This document shows, piece after piece, positions 53,168-62,884 of a stretch of 64,000 bases of DNA. Source of the stretch: Chloroflexota bacterium. GTDB taxonomy: Bacteria; Chloroflexota; Anaerolineae; Aggregatilineales; Phototrophicaceae. The DNA lies in contig WTGF01000111.1 in assembly GCA_011525385.1 (NCBI GenBank), positions 62,001-126,000 on the forward strand, read 5' to 3'. How positions within the stretch are numbered: position 1 is the stretch's first letter; every line of letters starts with the position of its first letter. The notes beneath the pieces are model-generated. The model did no database searches. It had not been told where the DNA came from and was given only the letters and a program-made list of their open reading frames with translations. Made by a program: the position numbers and the translations under genes.

Positions 53168-54802
53168 CTAGCCAGTTATTCCGGCGAACAAGGTGGCGAC
53201 GGTCGCATTGATCGTCGGCAGAATCCAGTTGGGATAAAGTCCCGTGAGCAACATCAAGAACATCAGCGGTATCATGCCCAGCAGCTCGGCCGGGGTCAAT
53301 TCCAGGTCGTAATCTCGCCAGCGCAGGTTGAAGGGACCGTGCAGAACCGCGCGGATCCCCTTGAGAATGTAGCCGCCGGTGAAAAGCAAACCGATCATGG
53401 CGATGGCCGTCAGCCCGGTGAAAACGGGCCAGGACCCGCGCACGATCAGGAATTCGCTCACGAATCCATTCAGACCGGGCAATCCCAGGCTGGCCAAGCT
53501 GGTGAATATCAGGATCGCGCCCATCACCGGCGCTTTCACCCAAAGGCCGCCGTAGTCGTTTAGGTCGCGCGTGTGCGTCTTGTGGTAAAGCGCGCCCGCC
53601 AGCAAAAACATGCCAGCCGAGCTCAAGCCGTGATTGAACATCTGCAGCACGGTACCATTCGTGGCGAGAATAGCCGTCTGCACGTCGGCGCCCGCTCCCG
53701 CCCCAGTCCAAATTTGCGCGTAAATTTGCGCCATGACGGCGATGCCGATACCGACAAAACCCATGTGATTCACGGAACTGTAGGCCACCAGCCGCTTGAT
53801 GTCATTCTGCCCGAATGCCGCAAAAGCCCCCAATACAATGCCAACCACGGACAATATGGCAAACAGCGTCGCCACATTGACGCCGATCAGCACCACCTCG
53901 GTCAGCCAGACATCGGGGAACAGGGGAATCACCAGCCGGATGAAACCATAAGCGCCCAGCTTCAGCATGATGCCCGCCAGGAGCATTGAACCGGCGGTTG
54001 GCGCTTCGCCATGCGCGTCCGGCAGCCAGGTATGGAAGGGCCAAATCGGCACTTTGATGCTGAAGGCGACGAAGAAACCGGCGAATGCCAGCGCCTTAAC
54101 CGTACTGACGTCGATGCCCAGCAGCGCCTCGCCTTGTCGGAAAAGGGGCCAGGTTTCCACCAATTCCGCCATATTGTAGGTACCGGCCGACCAGCCGATG
54201 AGTTGTGTAGCCAGCAGCATGCCCAGCGTGCCGCCAAATGAGTAGATCATGAACTTGGTAGAGGCGTAGAAGCGGCCGCTGTATTTGATGCCCGCTTTGG
54301 GCAGACTGCCCCATTGATTGATCAGGAAGTACATCGGGACCAGGGTCAGTTCATAAAAGAGGAAGAAGACCATCAGGTCCATGGCCGCGAAGACGCCCAT
54401 GCTGCCGGTCTCGAAGAAGAGCAGCAGCGCCATGTGCATATTGCTGCGGTCTTCGATGTTCCAGCTTGCCAGGATCGCCAACGGCGTCAGGATGCCGGTC
54501 AACAGAATCATCACGACGCTGATGCCGTCAATGCCCAGCGTCCAGCGCGCGCCCAGCGCAGTAAACCATTCCACATCTTGCGCCACGATGTATTGATCGT
54601 CGCCAATGGCGGGCGCCGCCGCTTGATAATCAAGAAAGACCGCGATTGAGAGCATCGCGAACAATAGCGAGAAGATCAGCGCGGTCCAGCGACCGACTGA
54701 TTTGCTTGGTCCCAGCGGCGCCATCGCAGCGACGACGAAGGCGGCCAGCGCTGGACCGAAGATCAGCACGGAGAGCGCGTCAATCCCGAAAATCTGTATC
54801 AT
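53168..54802 (-). CDS. nuoM: NADH-quinone oxidoreductase subunit M (first NuoM in order)
   Basis: 544 residues, about 14 TM. FFLFYELTLVPMYFLINQWG holds the TM5 Glu; SIKVPIWPFHTWLPDAHGEAPTAGSMLLAGIMLKLGAYGF is the TM7-TM8 channel with Lys. It lies 12 bases after nuoL and 10 before the other nuoM. It looks complete with its charged residues, so both copies should pump. This is the extra antiporter-like subunit of a 2M-type complex I. Confidence 0.93.
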   Translation of the reverse strand: MIQIFGIDALSVLIFGPALAAFVVAAMAPLGPSKSVGRWTALIFSLLFAMLSIAVFLDYQAAAPAIGDDQYIVAQDVEWFTALGARWTLGIDGISVVMILLTGILTPLAILASWNIEDRSNMHMALLLFFETGSMGVFAAMDLMVFFLFYELTLVPMYFLINQWGSLPKAGIKYSGRFYASTKFMIYSFGGTLGMLLATQLIGWSAGTYNMAELVETWPLFRQGEALLGIDVSTVKALAFAGFFVAFSIKVPIWPFHTWLPDAHGEAPTAGSMLLAGIMLKLGAYGFIRLVIPLFPDVWLTEVVLIGVNVATLFAILSVVGIVLGAFAAFGQNDIKRLVAYSSVNHMGFVGIGIAVMAQIYAQIWTGAGAGADVQTAILATNGTVLQMFNHGLSSAGMFLLAGALYHKTHTRDLNDYGGLWVKAPVMGAILIFTSLASLGLPGLNGFVSEFLIVRGSWPVFTGLTAIAMIGLLFTGGYILKGIRAVLHGPFNLRWRDYDLELTPAELLGMIPLMFLMLLTGLYPNWILPTINATVATLFAGITG

Positions 54803-54814
54803 AGATGCGTCTCC

Positions 54815-57142
<2,328 letters not shown>

Positions 57143-57150
57143 CGCGGTCC

Positions 57151-57468
57151 TTATCCTTTCAGCGTGTCAGCTTCTTCCGGTATGACCGACCGCCGATTGC
57201 GATAAACGGTGATAATGATCGCCAGGCCCACAGCGGCTTCCGCCGCTGCGATAATGAGAACAAAAGCGGTGAAAGCGTAACCGTTGAGCAGCAGGGGCGT
57301 GCCCGTTTCGCTATAGCGCCAGAACGCGACCAAATTGATATTGACGGCGTTCAGCATTAGTTCGACGCCCATCAGGATCGCCACGGCGTTACGTCGCGAC
57401 AGGACGCCAAAGACGCCGATGCAAAAGAGCGCCGCGGCAACCGCCAGATACATCCAAAGAGGCACCAT
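57151..57468 (-). CDS. nuoK: NADH-quinone oxidoreductase subunit K
   Basis: 105 residues, three TM helices. LMGVELMLNAVNINLVAFWR carries the conserved TM2 Glu and AAAEAAVGLAIIITVYRN the TM3 Glu that pass protons between modules. It lies 13 bases after nuoJ and 8 before nuoL. Confidence 0.95.
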   Translation of the reverse strand: MVPLWMYLAVAAALFCIGVFGVLSRRNAVAILMGVELMLNAVNINLVAFWRYSETGTPLLLNGYAFTAFVLIIAAAEAAVGLAIIITVYRNRRSVIPEEADTLKG

Positions 57469-57481
57469 GCGTCCCTACCCC

Positions 57482-57994
57482 CTAGCTTTCTTCATCGCGA
57501 GCGATGAAGATCGCGCCGATCATAGCTGCCGTCAACAATACCGATGCTAGCAAGAATGGCACCACATAGCCGTTGCCTTCGACCAGCGCGACGCCGAGAT
57601 CGCGCGTGGTCATCACAACTGTCGGCGCCATCTCCGAAGGATAATCGCCGAAGATCGGCACGGTGATGCCGAAGAGCAACACCAGGAAAAGCGCCAGCGA
57701 GGCGACAAAGCTCGGTATCGTCCGGATGTATCGTTCGTTGATACGGGTGACGCTGCGCGTCAACATCACGGCGAAAGTGATCAGAATCGCGATCGCGCCG
57801 ATGTAAACCAGCACCTGCACCGCCGCCAAAAAAGGCGCGCTGAGCAAAACAAAATAACCGGCCACGCCAAACAAGCTGACCATCAGCCAGATCGTGCCTT
57901 GGAACAGGTTGCGGGTCGTCACCACGCCGATGCCGCCGCCCAATGTCAAGGCGGTGAAAACGAAAAAGCCGATGGTGACCGCATTCAATTCCAT
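57482..57994 (-). CDS. nuoJ: NADH-quinone oxidoreductase subunit J
   Basis: 170 residues, five TM helices. AAVQVLVYIGAIAILITFAVMLTR is the TM3 segment with the pi-bulge used in coupling. It follows nuoH directly; nuoI, which usually lies between H and J, is missing from this cluster. Confidence 0.93.
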   Translation of the reverse strand: MELNAVTIGFFVFTALTLGGGIGVVTTRNLFQGTIWLMVSLFGVAGYFVLLSAPFLAAVQVLVYIGAIAILITFAVMLTRSVTRINERYIRTIPSFVASLALFLVLLFGITVPIFGDYPSEMAPTVVMTTRDLGVALVEGNGYVVPFLLASVLLTAAMIGAIFIARDEES

Positions 57995-58007
57995 CTTCTG
58001 CGTCCCC

Positions 58008-59234
58008 CTAGTCCCCGGCTCCGCTCGCCGCCTGCGCCAGCGACCCCTGATTGGCCCCCGACTCGCGGCGGGCTTCCTGCCCGCGCTTGCGCAATATGCC
58101 CAACAAGTAAGCGACCATTGCCAAGTTGATCAACAGCATGATGATCGTCGTGGGCAAGACATCCACTAAGCTCGCGGACAGCATATCGCGAGGCGCAATG
58201 CCCAACTCTTGCAGGATCTTTAGCGCTGCTGAAAGCAAAATCAAGTTGGCAATGGACAGCGGCACCAGGAACTTCCAGTTGAATGCCATGATTTGATCAA
58301 TGCGCAGGCGGGGCACCGTATTGCGCAACCAGAGCGTGGTCAAATAGATGATCGTGCCTTTGAGGCCCAGCCAGCCGAAGGCGATCAGCGGCGATTCGTA
58401 GTAGAGCGGTCCCATCCAGCCGCCGAAGAAGAGCAGCGCCATCAAGATGCCGTTGGTGAAGACGTGCAAGAATTCGGCCGCGAAGAACATGCCGAATTTC
58501 ATGCCCGAGTATTCGATATTGAAGCCCGCCACCAACTCCGATTCGGCTTCGATCAGATCGAAGGGCGCGCGACCGGTTTCAGCTTGTGATGAAATGTAAA
58601 AGATGGCGAAAGCCAGCGGTGAAAGCACAACGAACCACATGCCCGTTTGCGCGTTGACGATATCAAGCATGCTCATGCTGCCAGCTAGCATCACCGGCAC
58701 CAGCAGCGCGAAAACGAGCGGCACTTCATAGCTCACCAGCAGCGCGACCACGCGAAAGGCGCCCAGCAAGGCATATTTGTTGTTGCTCGCCCAGCCCGCG
58801 GTCATGATTGCAAGCGTGCCCAAAGAAGCTATCGCCACGAAATACAAAGCGCCGATCTCTAAATCGACGCCGAAATGAAAGGGCGTGAAAGGCACCACTA
58901 CCCAAATGAGTACGACGGATGCGAATGAAACCAGGGGCGCGGCATTATAGAGTACGCGATCGGCGGAGGTCGGCGTGATGTCTTCCTTGCCGAGCAGCTT
59001 GAGCAAGTCGGCAAAGGTCTGCATCAGCCCGAGCGGCCCCACACGGTTGGGCCCGATGCGGTCTTGGATCCTAGCGGCGACCTTACGCTCCACCCAGATC
59101 AAGATGATGACTGTCAGCAGCGGCACGCCGCTGACCAGCAAGACACCGACCAGCAGGGAGACAAATTGCGCCAAACCGGCGTCGGCCCCCGACTCCACCA
59201 TCAATTTGCACAGACCGGTACAAAGTTCGTCCAT
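58008..59234 (-). CDS. nuoH: NADH-quinone oxidoreductase subunit H
   Basis: 408 residues, about eight TM. It forms the quinone entry site with the peripheral arm. ILIWVERKVAARIQDRIGPNRVGPLGLMQTFADLLKLL is the strongest signature, and RAPFDLIEAESELVAGFNIEYSGMKFG the acidic loop facing NuoD/B. The start at 59234 has GGAGA upstream; a longer frame overlaps nuoA and is not conserved. The C-terminal KRGQEARRESGANQGS tail is unusual. Confidence 0.95.
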   Translation of the reverse strand: MDELCTGLCKLMVESGADAGLAQFVSLLVGVLLVSGVPLLTVIILIWVERKVAARIQDRIGPNRVGPLGLMQTFADLLKLLGKEDITPTSADRVLYNAAPLVSFASVVLIWVVVPFTPFHFGVDLEIGALYFVAIASLGTLAIMTAGWASNNKYALLGAFRVVALLVSYEVPLVFALLVPVMLAGSMSMLDIVNAQTGMWFVVLSPLAFAIFYISSQAETGRAPFDLIEAESELVAGFNIEYSGMKFGMFFAAEFLHVFTNGILMALLFFGGWMGPLYYESPLIAFGWLGLKGTIIYLTTLWLRNTVPRLRIDQIMAFNWKFLVPLSIANLILLSAALKILQELGIAPRDMLSASLVDVLPTTIIMLLINLAMVAYLLGILRKRGQEARRESGANQGSLAQAASGAGD

Positions 59235-59263
59235 AGTCGTCTCCGGCAAGCCTCCGCCCGAGC

Positions 59264-59626
59264 TTACTTCCAGTCCAGGGCGTTCTTCTTCCAAGCATAG
59301 AAGAGCGCGTCAGTCAGCAGGAAGATGAACAGGAAGCCCGCCACGAATCCAAAGAGGTTCATCTCGTTATAGGCGACAGCCCATGGGAACAAGAAAACCA
59401 TTTCCACATCAAATACCAGGAAAATCAAACCGTAGATATAATATTGAACACGAAATTGCACCCAGGTATCGCCGATGGTTTCCACACCGCATTCGTAGGT
59501 GGAACTCTTCAGCACGTTGGGCTTGCGCGGACGGACAAGCCAGGCGATCACGATCGGCAAAGCCGGGAATACCGGCGCCATCAACGCGAACAAACCGACA
59601 AAAGCCCATTCGTTCAGTACGTTCAT
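59264..59626 (-). CDS. nuoA: NADH-quinone oxidoreductase subunit A
   Basis: 120 residues, three TM helices. STYECGVETIGDTWVQFRVQYYIYGLIFLVFDVEMVFLFPWA is the family core, including the Cys loop that moves during turnover and the TM2 acidic pair. The start at 59626 has GAGGG upstream and matches the usual N-terminus; the frame extending to 59785 is unconserved. It heads the nuo transcript. Confidence 0.94.
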   Translation of the reverse strand: MNVLNEWAFVGLFALMAPVFPALPIVIAWLVRPRKPNVLKSSTYECGVETIGDTWVQFRVQYYIYGLIFLVFDVEMVFLFPWAVAYNEMNLFGFVAGFLFIFLLTDALFYAWKKNALDWK

Positions 59627-59720
59627 CGGAGCAATACCCTCAAGCTGGTTAGGACTGATGCCGCGACACTGACCAACGGCATTTCGGTATCCGATTGCGC
59701 CATTTATCACAAACTCCGCT

Positions 59721-59749
59721 AGTATATCATCACCATCACCCAAGTGCAA
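59721..59749 (-). promoter_or_regulatory. Promoter of the nuo cluster
   Basis: Minus strand: extended -10 TGA plus TATACT (59726-59721, 5 of 6), with TTGCAC (59749-59744, 3 of 6) 17 bases upstream. The start near 59714 leaves a leader of about 88 bases before nuoA. Confidence 0.5.
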
Positions 59750-59865
59750 CGGAATGTTGATGACCAAACCGGGGGATTTTTTCACAACTTCGTTTGCATG
59801 CCAATATCACTTCCAAGGACTATCGAGCGAGGAGGCGGCGATTGACGGTCTATCCCGAAAATCGC

Positions 59866-59882
59866 GTTTGCAAGCGGCAAAC
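59866..59882. promoter_or_regulatory. Inverted repeat in the nuoA-femAB divergent spacer
   Basis: GTTTGC and GCAAAC with a 5-base gap. It overlaps a weak plus-strand promoter (TTGCAA, 15 bases, TATGAT), so it could be an operator for the FemAB genes. No regulator can be named. Confidence 0.3.
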
Positions 59883-59923
59883 TCGGTCTATGATTTGCAC
59901 ATGAGCTAACTCAAAATAACGCT

Positions 59924-60952
59924 ATGAGCGAAGACCATGGCGCGCTTACCGTCCTGCGCCCCAATCCCGAGGATTGGGATCATTTTCTGCGTAGCCAGGC
60001 ACGGGCGCATCTCTTGCAGTTGGCAGCCTGGGGCGCGCTTAAATCACAGTTCGGCTGGGACGCGCAAATCGTCGCCCTGGCGGACGGCAGCGGGATCGTG
60101 GCGGGCGCTTCGGTCTTGCTGAAGAACTTGCCGCTCGGCCTGGGCAAAATGGCCTACCTGCCCCGCGGACCCTACGCGACCGACGCCGGGCACTATCCTC
60201 TGCTCTGGGAGGCGATCCGTTCGCAGACAGGCGCGGCCTTCCTTAAAGTGGAAGCCGGACATTTTCAAGATCAGCCCACGCCGGACTTTTCGGCTATGGG
60301 ATTCGCGCCCAGCCCCCAGTCAATCCAACCCAATAACACGATCCAGATCGACATAAGTGCTGATGACGAAATCATACTGAAACGCATGAACCAAGGGACG
60401 CGGCGCAAGATCCGCAAGAGCCTGAAAGCCGACGTAAACTACATTCGAGGTTCGCGCGAGGACCTTGCAGACTTCAATCGTTTGATACAACTAACGGGCG
60501 AACGCAATGACTTCGGTGTACATAGCCTAGAATACTATGAGCGCGTCTTTGAACTGTTCATCCCGGAGCATGGCGCCCTGTTGCTGGCGAAACGGGACAA
60601 CAACTCCCTCGGCGCGATCATGATCTTCGCCCTTGGATCTACCGCTTGGTACTTCTACGGCGCCTCATCGCGGGAGAATAGCAACCTGTACGCCAGCTAC
60701 GGCTTGCAATGGCGGGCGATTCAGTGGGCGAAAGCGCGCGGCTGCCTCTGTTACGATATGTGGGGCATACCCGACCACGACCATGAAACGCTGGAAGCCC
60801 AGTTCAAAATGCGTTCCGACGGCTTATGGGGCGTCTACGGCTTCAAGCGCGGCTGGGGAGGACGCATCTCCCGCGCCTCAGGCACCTGGGATTTGGCTTT
60901 CAATCCGCTTGTCTACGCCGCCTACCGAACGGCGCTCAAGCTCAGCGACTAG
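59924..60952 (+). CDS. FemAB-family aminoacyltransferase (peptidoglycan bridge type), copy 1
   Basis: 342 residues. FemABX enzymes add amino acids from aminoacyl-tRNA to lipid II stem peptides. The paired GNAT-like domains are visible: LLQLAAWGALKSQFGWD, KNLPLGLGKMAYLPRGPY, KRMNQGTRRKIRKSLKADV, and STAWYFYGASSRENSNLYASYGLQWRAIQWAKARGC, then YDMWGIPD. FGFKRGWGG near the end is the usual C-terminus. Which amino acid is transferred cannot be told. Copy 2 follows at once and PhyH after it. Confidence 0.9.
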   Translation: MSEDHGALTVLRPNPEDWDHFLRSQARAHLLQLAAWGALKSQFGWDAQIVALADGSGIVAGASVLLKNLPLGLGKMAYLPRGPYATDAGHYPLLWEAIRSQTGAAFLKVEAGHFQDQPTPDFSAMGFAPSPQSIQPNNTIQIDISADDEIILKRMNQGTRRKIRKSLKADVNYIRGSREDLADFNRLIQLTGERNDFGVHSLEYYERVFELFIPEHGALLLAKRDNNSLGAIMIFALGSTAWYFYGASSRENSNLYASYGLQWRAIQWAKARGCLCYDMWGIPDHDHETLEAQFKMRSDGLWGVYGFKRGWGGRISRASGTWDLAFNPLVYAAYRTALKLSD

Positions 60953-60981
60953 CGACCGTCCTAACTGGAAAGGATTCCATC

Positions 60982-62046
60982 ATCCTCACCGTTTCCGAGA
61001 TCGCCGATCGCGAGCAATGGAACAGTCGCTTGCGTCTGTTGCCGGCGGCGCATATCTTGCAGACTTGGGATTGGGGCGAGTTCAAACGGGAGACCACTGG
61101 CTGGCAACCGACTCGGTTGGCATTCGAGCGCGACGGGATTCCGGTTGCTCTGGCGAGCGTAGGCATGCGCAGCATGGGGCCATTTAAGATCCTGTACGTC
61201 AGCAAGGGGCCGGTGCTGGATTACGACAATGAGCCGGTCTTTCTTGAGGTGCTTGACGCGCTGGAATCGCGCGCGCGGAGCACGGGAGCCGTCTGGCTGA
61301 AGATCGACCCGGATGTCGTTTTGGCGACCGGCGTTCCCGGGGGCGCAGAGGAAAAGACCAGGGCCTGGGGTGAGCGAATATGCGCGCAGTTGAAAGACCG
61401 CGGTTGGCGCTTCTCGGATGCGCAAGTGCAATTCCGCAATACCATCAAATTCGACCTCAGCCGGACCGAGGACGAGCTCTTGATGGCGATGAGCGGCAAT
61501 ACCCGGCGCAAGATCCGCGCCGCCGGAAAGAAGGGCGTGACCGTTCGCGCCGCAGGTCATGATAATCTCGCGATATTGTACCAGCTTTACCGAATTACGG
61601 CCGCGCGCGACGGGTTCCTGATCCGACCCTATGACTACTACAGGCGCGCCTGGCAAGCCTTTATGGATGTCGGCTTGGCTCATGCCCTGATCGCCGAATA
61701 CGAAGGCGAGCCAATCGCCCATGTCATCCTCTTCCACTTCGGCAGGAGCTGCTGGTATTTCTACGGCGCTTCCGGCGACCGCGAGCGGCAGCGCATGCCG
61801 AATTACCTGTTACAATGGGAAGCGATAAAATGGGCCAAGGCCCAAGGTTACGCCGTCTATGATATGTGGGGCGCCCCCGATGTCTTCGATGAAAGCGACA
61901 GCCTGTGGGGGGTCTATCAATTCAAGCGCGGTTTCCGCGGACAGGTGCTGCGGCATATCGGCGCCTGGGATTACCCCCCGCGGCCCTGGCTGTATGACGC
62001 CTATGCCAAGTTGGCGCCCCGCCTGATGGGACTCTTGAGAAACTAG
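60982..62046 (+). CDS. FemAB-family aminoacyltransferase, copy 2 (non-canonical start)
   Basis: About 354 residues. It aligns over its whole length with copy 1: ILQTWDWGEFKRETTGWQP, ALASVGMRSMGPFKILYVSKGP, MAMSGNTRRKIRAAGKKGV, CWYFYGASGDRERQRMPNYLLQWEAIKWAKAQG and YDMWGAPD. Homology begins just after ILTVSEI, but there is no ATG, GTG or TTG near it. GGAAAGGA (60967-60974) is followed by ATC ATC CTC, so I propose an AUC start at 60982 with 7-base spacing. Alternatives are an in-frame ATG at 60826 inside copy 1, or a downstream TTG at 61032 that cuts into the domain. Confidence 0.85.
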   Translation: MLTVSEIADREQWNSRLRLLPAAHILQTWDWGEFKRETTGWQPTRLAFERDGIPVALASVGMRSMGPFKILYVSKGPVLDYDNEPVFLEVLDALESRARSTGAVWLKIDPDVVLATGVPGGAEEKTRAWGERICAQLKDRGWRFSDAQVQFRNTIKFDLSRTEDELLMAMSGNTRRKIRAAGKKGVTVRAAGHDNLAILYQLYRITAARDGFLIRPYDYYRRAWQAFMDVGLAHALIAEYEGEPIAHVILFHFGRSCWYFYGASGDRERQRMPNYLLQWEAIKWAKAQGYAVYDMWGAPDVFDESDSLWGVYQFKRGFRGQVLRHIGAWDYPPRPWLYDAYAKLAPRLMGLLRN

Positions 62047-62056
62047 GAGAGCGAAC

Positions 62057-62866
62057 ATGAATGCCAGCGAAGTCATCGATCAATTCCAGAATGAAGGATA
62101 CGCGGTCGTGCCGGGACTGTTCGAGAGCGAAGAGGTGGAAGCGATCAAGACGCATTTCATGGCTTTGAATAAGGGAGGACATGGGTACGAAGCCGATAAG
62201 GCGACCTTGCTGGGAAACGACGACCCGCTCAAGGCCTACCCGCGCCTGGTGCATCCGCATCGCTTCGATCAACTCGCGCTTGATTGGCTGCTGGACGCGC
62301 GGCTGCGCCACTGGACCACCGCCCTGCTCGGCCGCGAACCCTACGCCGCGCAGACCATGTTCTATTTCAAGCCGCCGGGCGCGCGCGGCCAGGCCCTGCA
62401 CCAAGACCAGAAGTCCTTGCGCGTCCGGCCCGGCACTTGCCTGGCGGCCTGGATGGCCGTCGATGACTGTGACGAAGCCAATGGCTGCATTCAAATCGTG
62501 CCCGGCACGCAAGACCTGCCCCAACTCTGTTTGATCGAGGCCGATCTGTCAGAGAGTTTCAGCTCCAAGACCGTGCCGATCCCGCCCGGCAAGGCCCCGC
62601 TCCCAGTCCTCATGCGCGCCGGCGACGTCCTCTTTTTCAACGGGCAAGTCATCCACGGCAGCTATCCCAATACCAGCGAGGCGCGTTTTCGCCGCGCCTT
62701 GATCGCGCACTATGTCGTCGGCGAAGCGGAAAAAGTTGCCGAGTTCTATCACCCGCTCTTGAATTTCGACGGGGATGTCGTCGAGATGAAACTGAGCGAG
62801 CAAGGCGGTCCCTGCGGCATCTTTGTCGATGAAGCCGCAGGGTCAATTGAAATGGTCTCGACTTGA
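62057..62866 (+). CDS. Phytanoyl-CoA dioxygenase (PhyH) family protein
   Basis: 269 residues. Fe(II)/2-oxoglutarate oxygenase. Iron ligands are His115, Asp117 (HQD) and His200 (IHGSYPN); Arg210 probably binds 2-oxoglutarate. AGGAG lies about 7 bases before the ATG, and the gap after copy 2 of FemAB is 10 bases, so it shares their transcript. PhyH enzymes hydroxylate varied small molecules; a link with an amino acid or lipid in the envelope is only inferred from context. It ends 18 bases before the convergent A2M-like gene. Confidence 0.88.
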   Translation: MNASEVIDQFQNEGYAVVPGLFESEEVEAIKTHFMALNKGGHGYEADKATLLGNDDPLKAYPRLVHPHRFDQLALDWLLDARLRHWTTALLGREPYAAQTMFYFKPPGARGQALHQDQKSLRVRPGTCLAAWMAVDDCDEANGCIQIVPGTQDLPQLCLIEADLSESFSSKTVPIPPGKAPLPVLMRAGDVLFFNGQVIHGSYPNTSEARFRRALIAHYVVGEAEKVAEFYHPLLNFDGDVVEMKLSEQGGPCGIFVDEAAGSIEMVST

Positions 62867-62884
62867 CCTGCGCTTCTTTACGAC

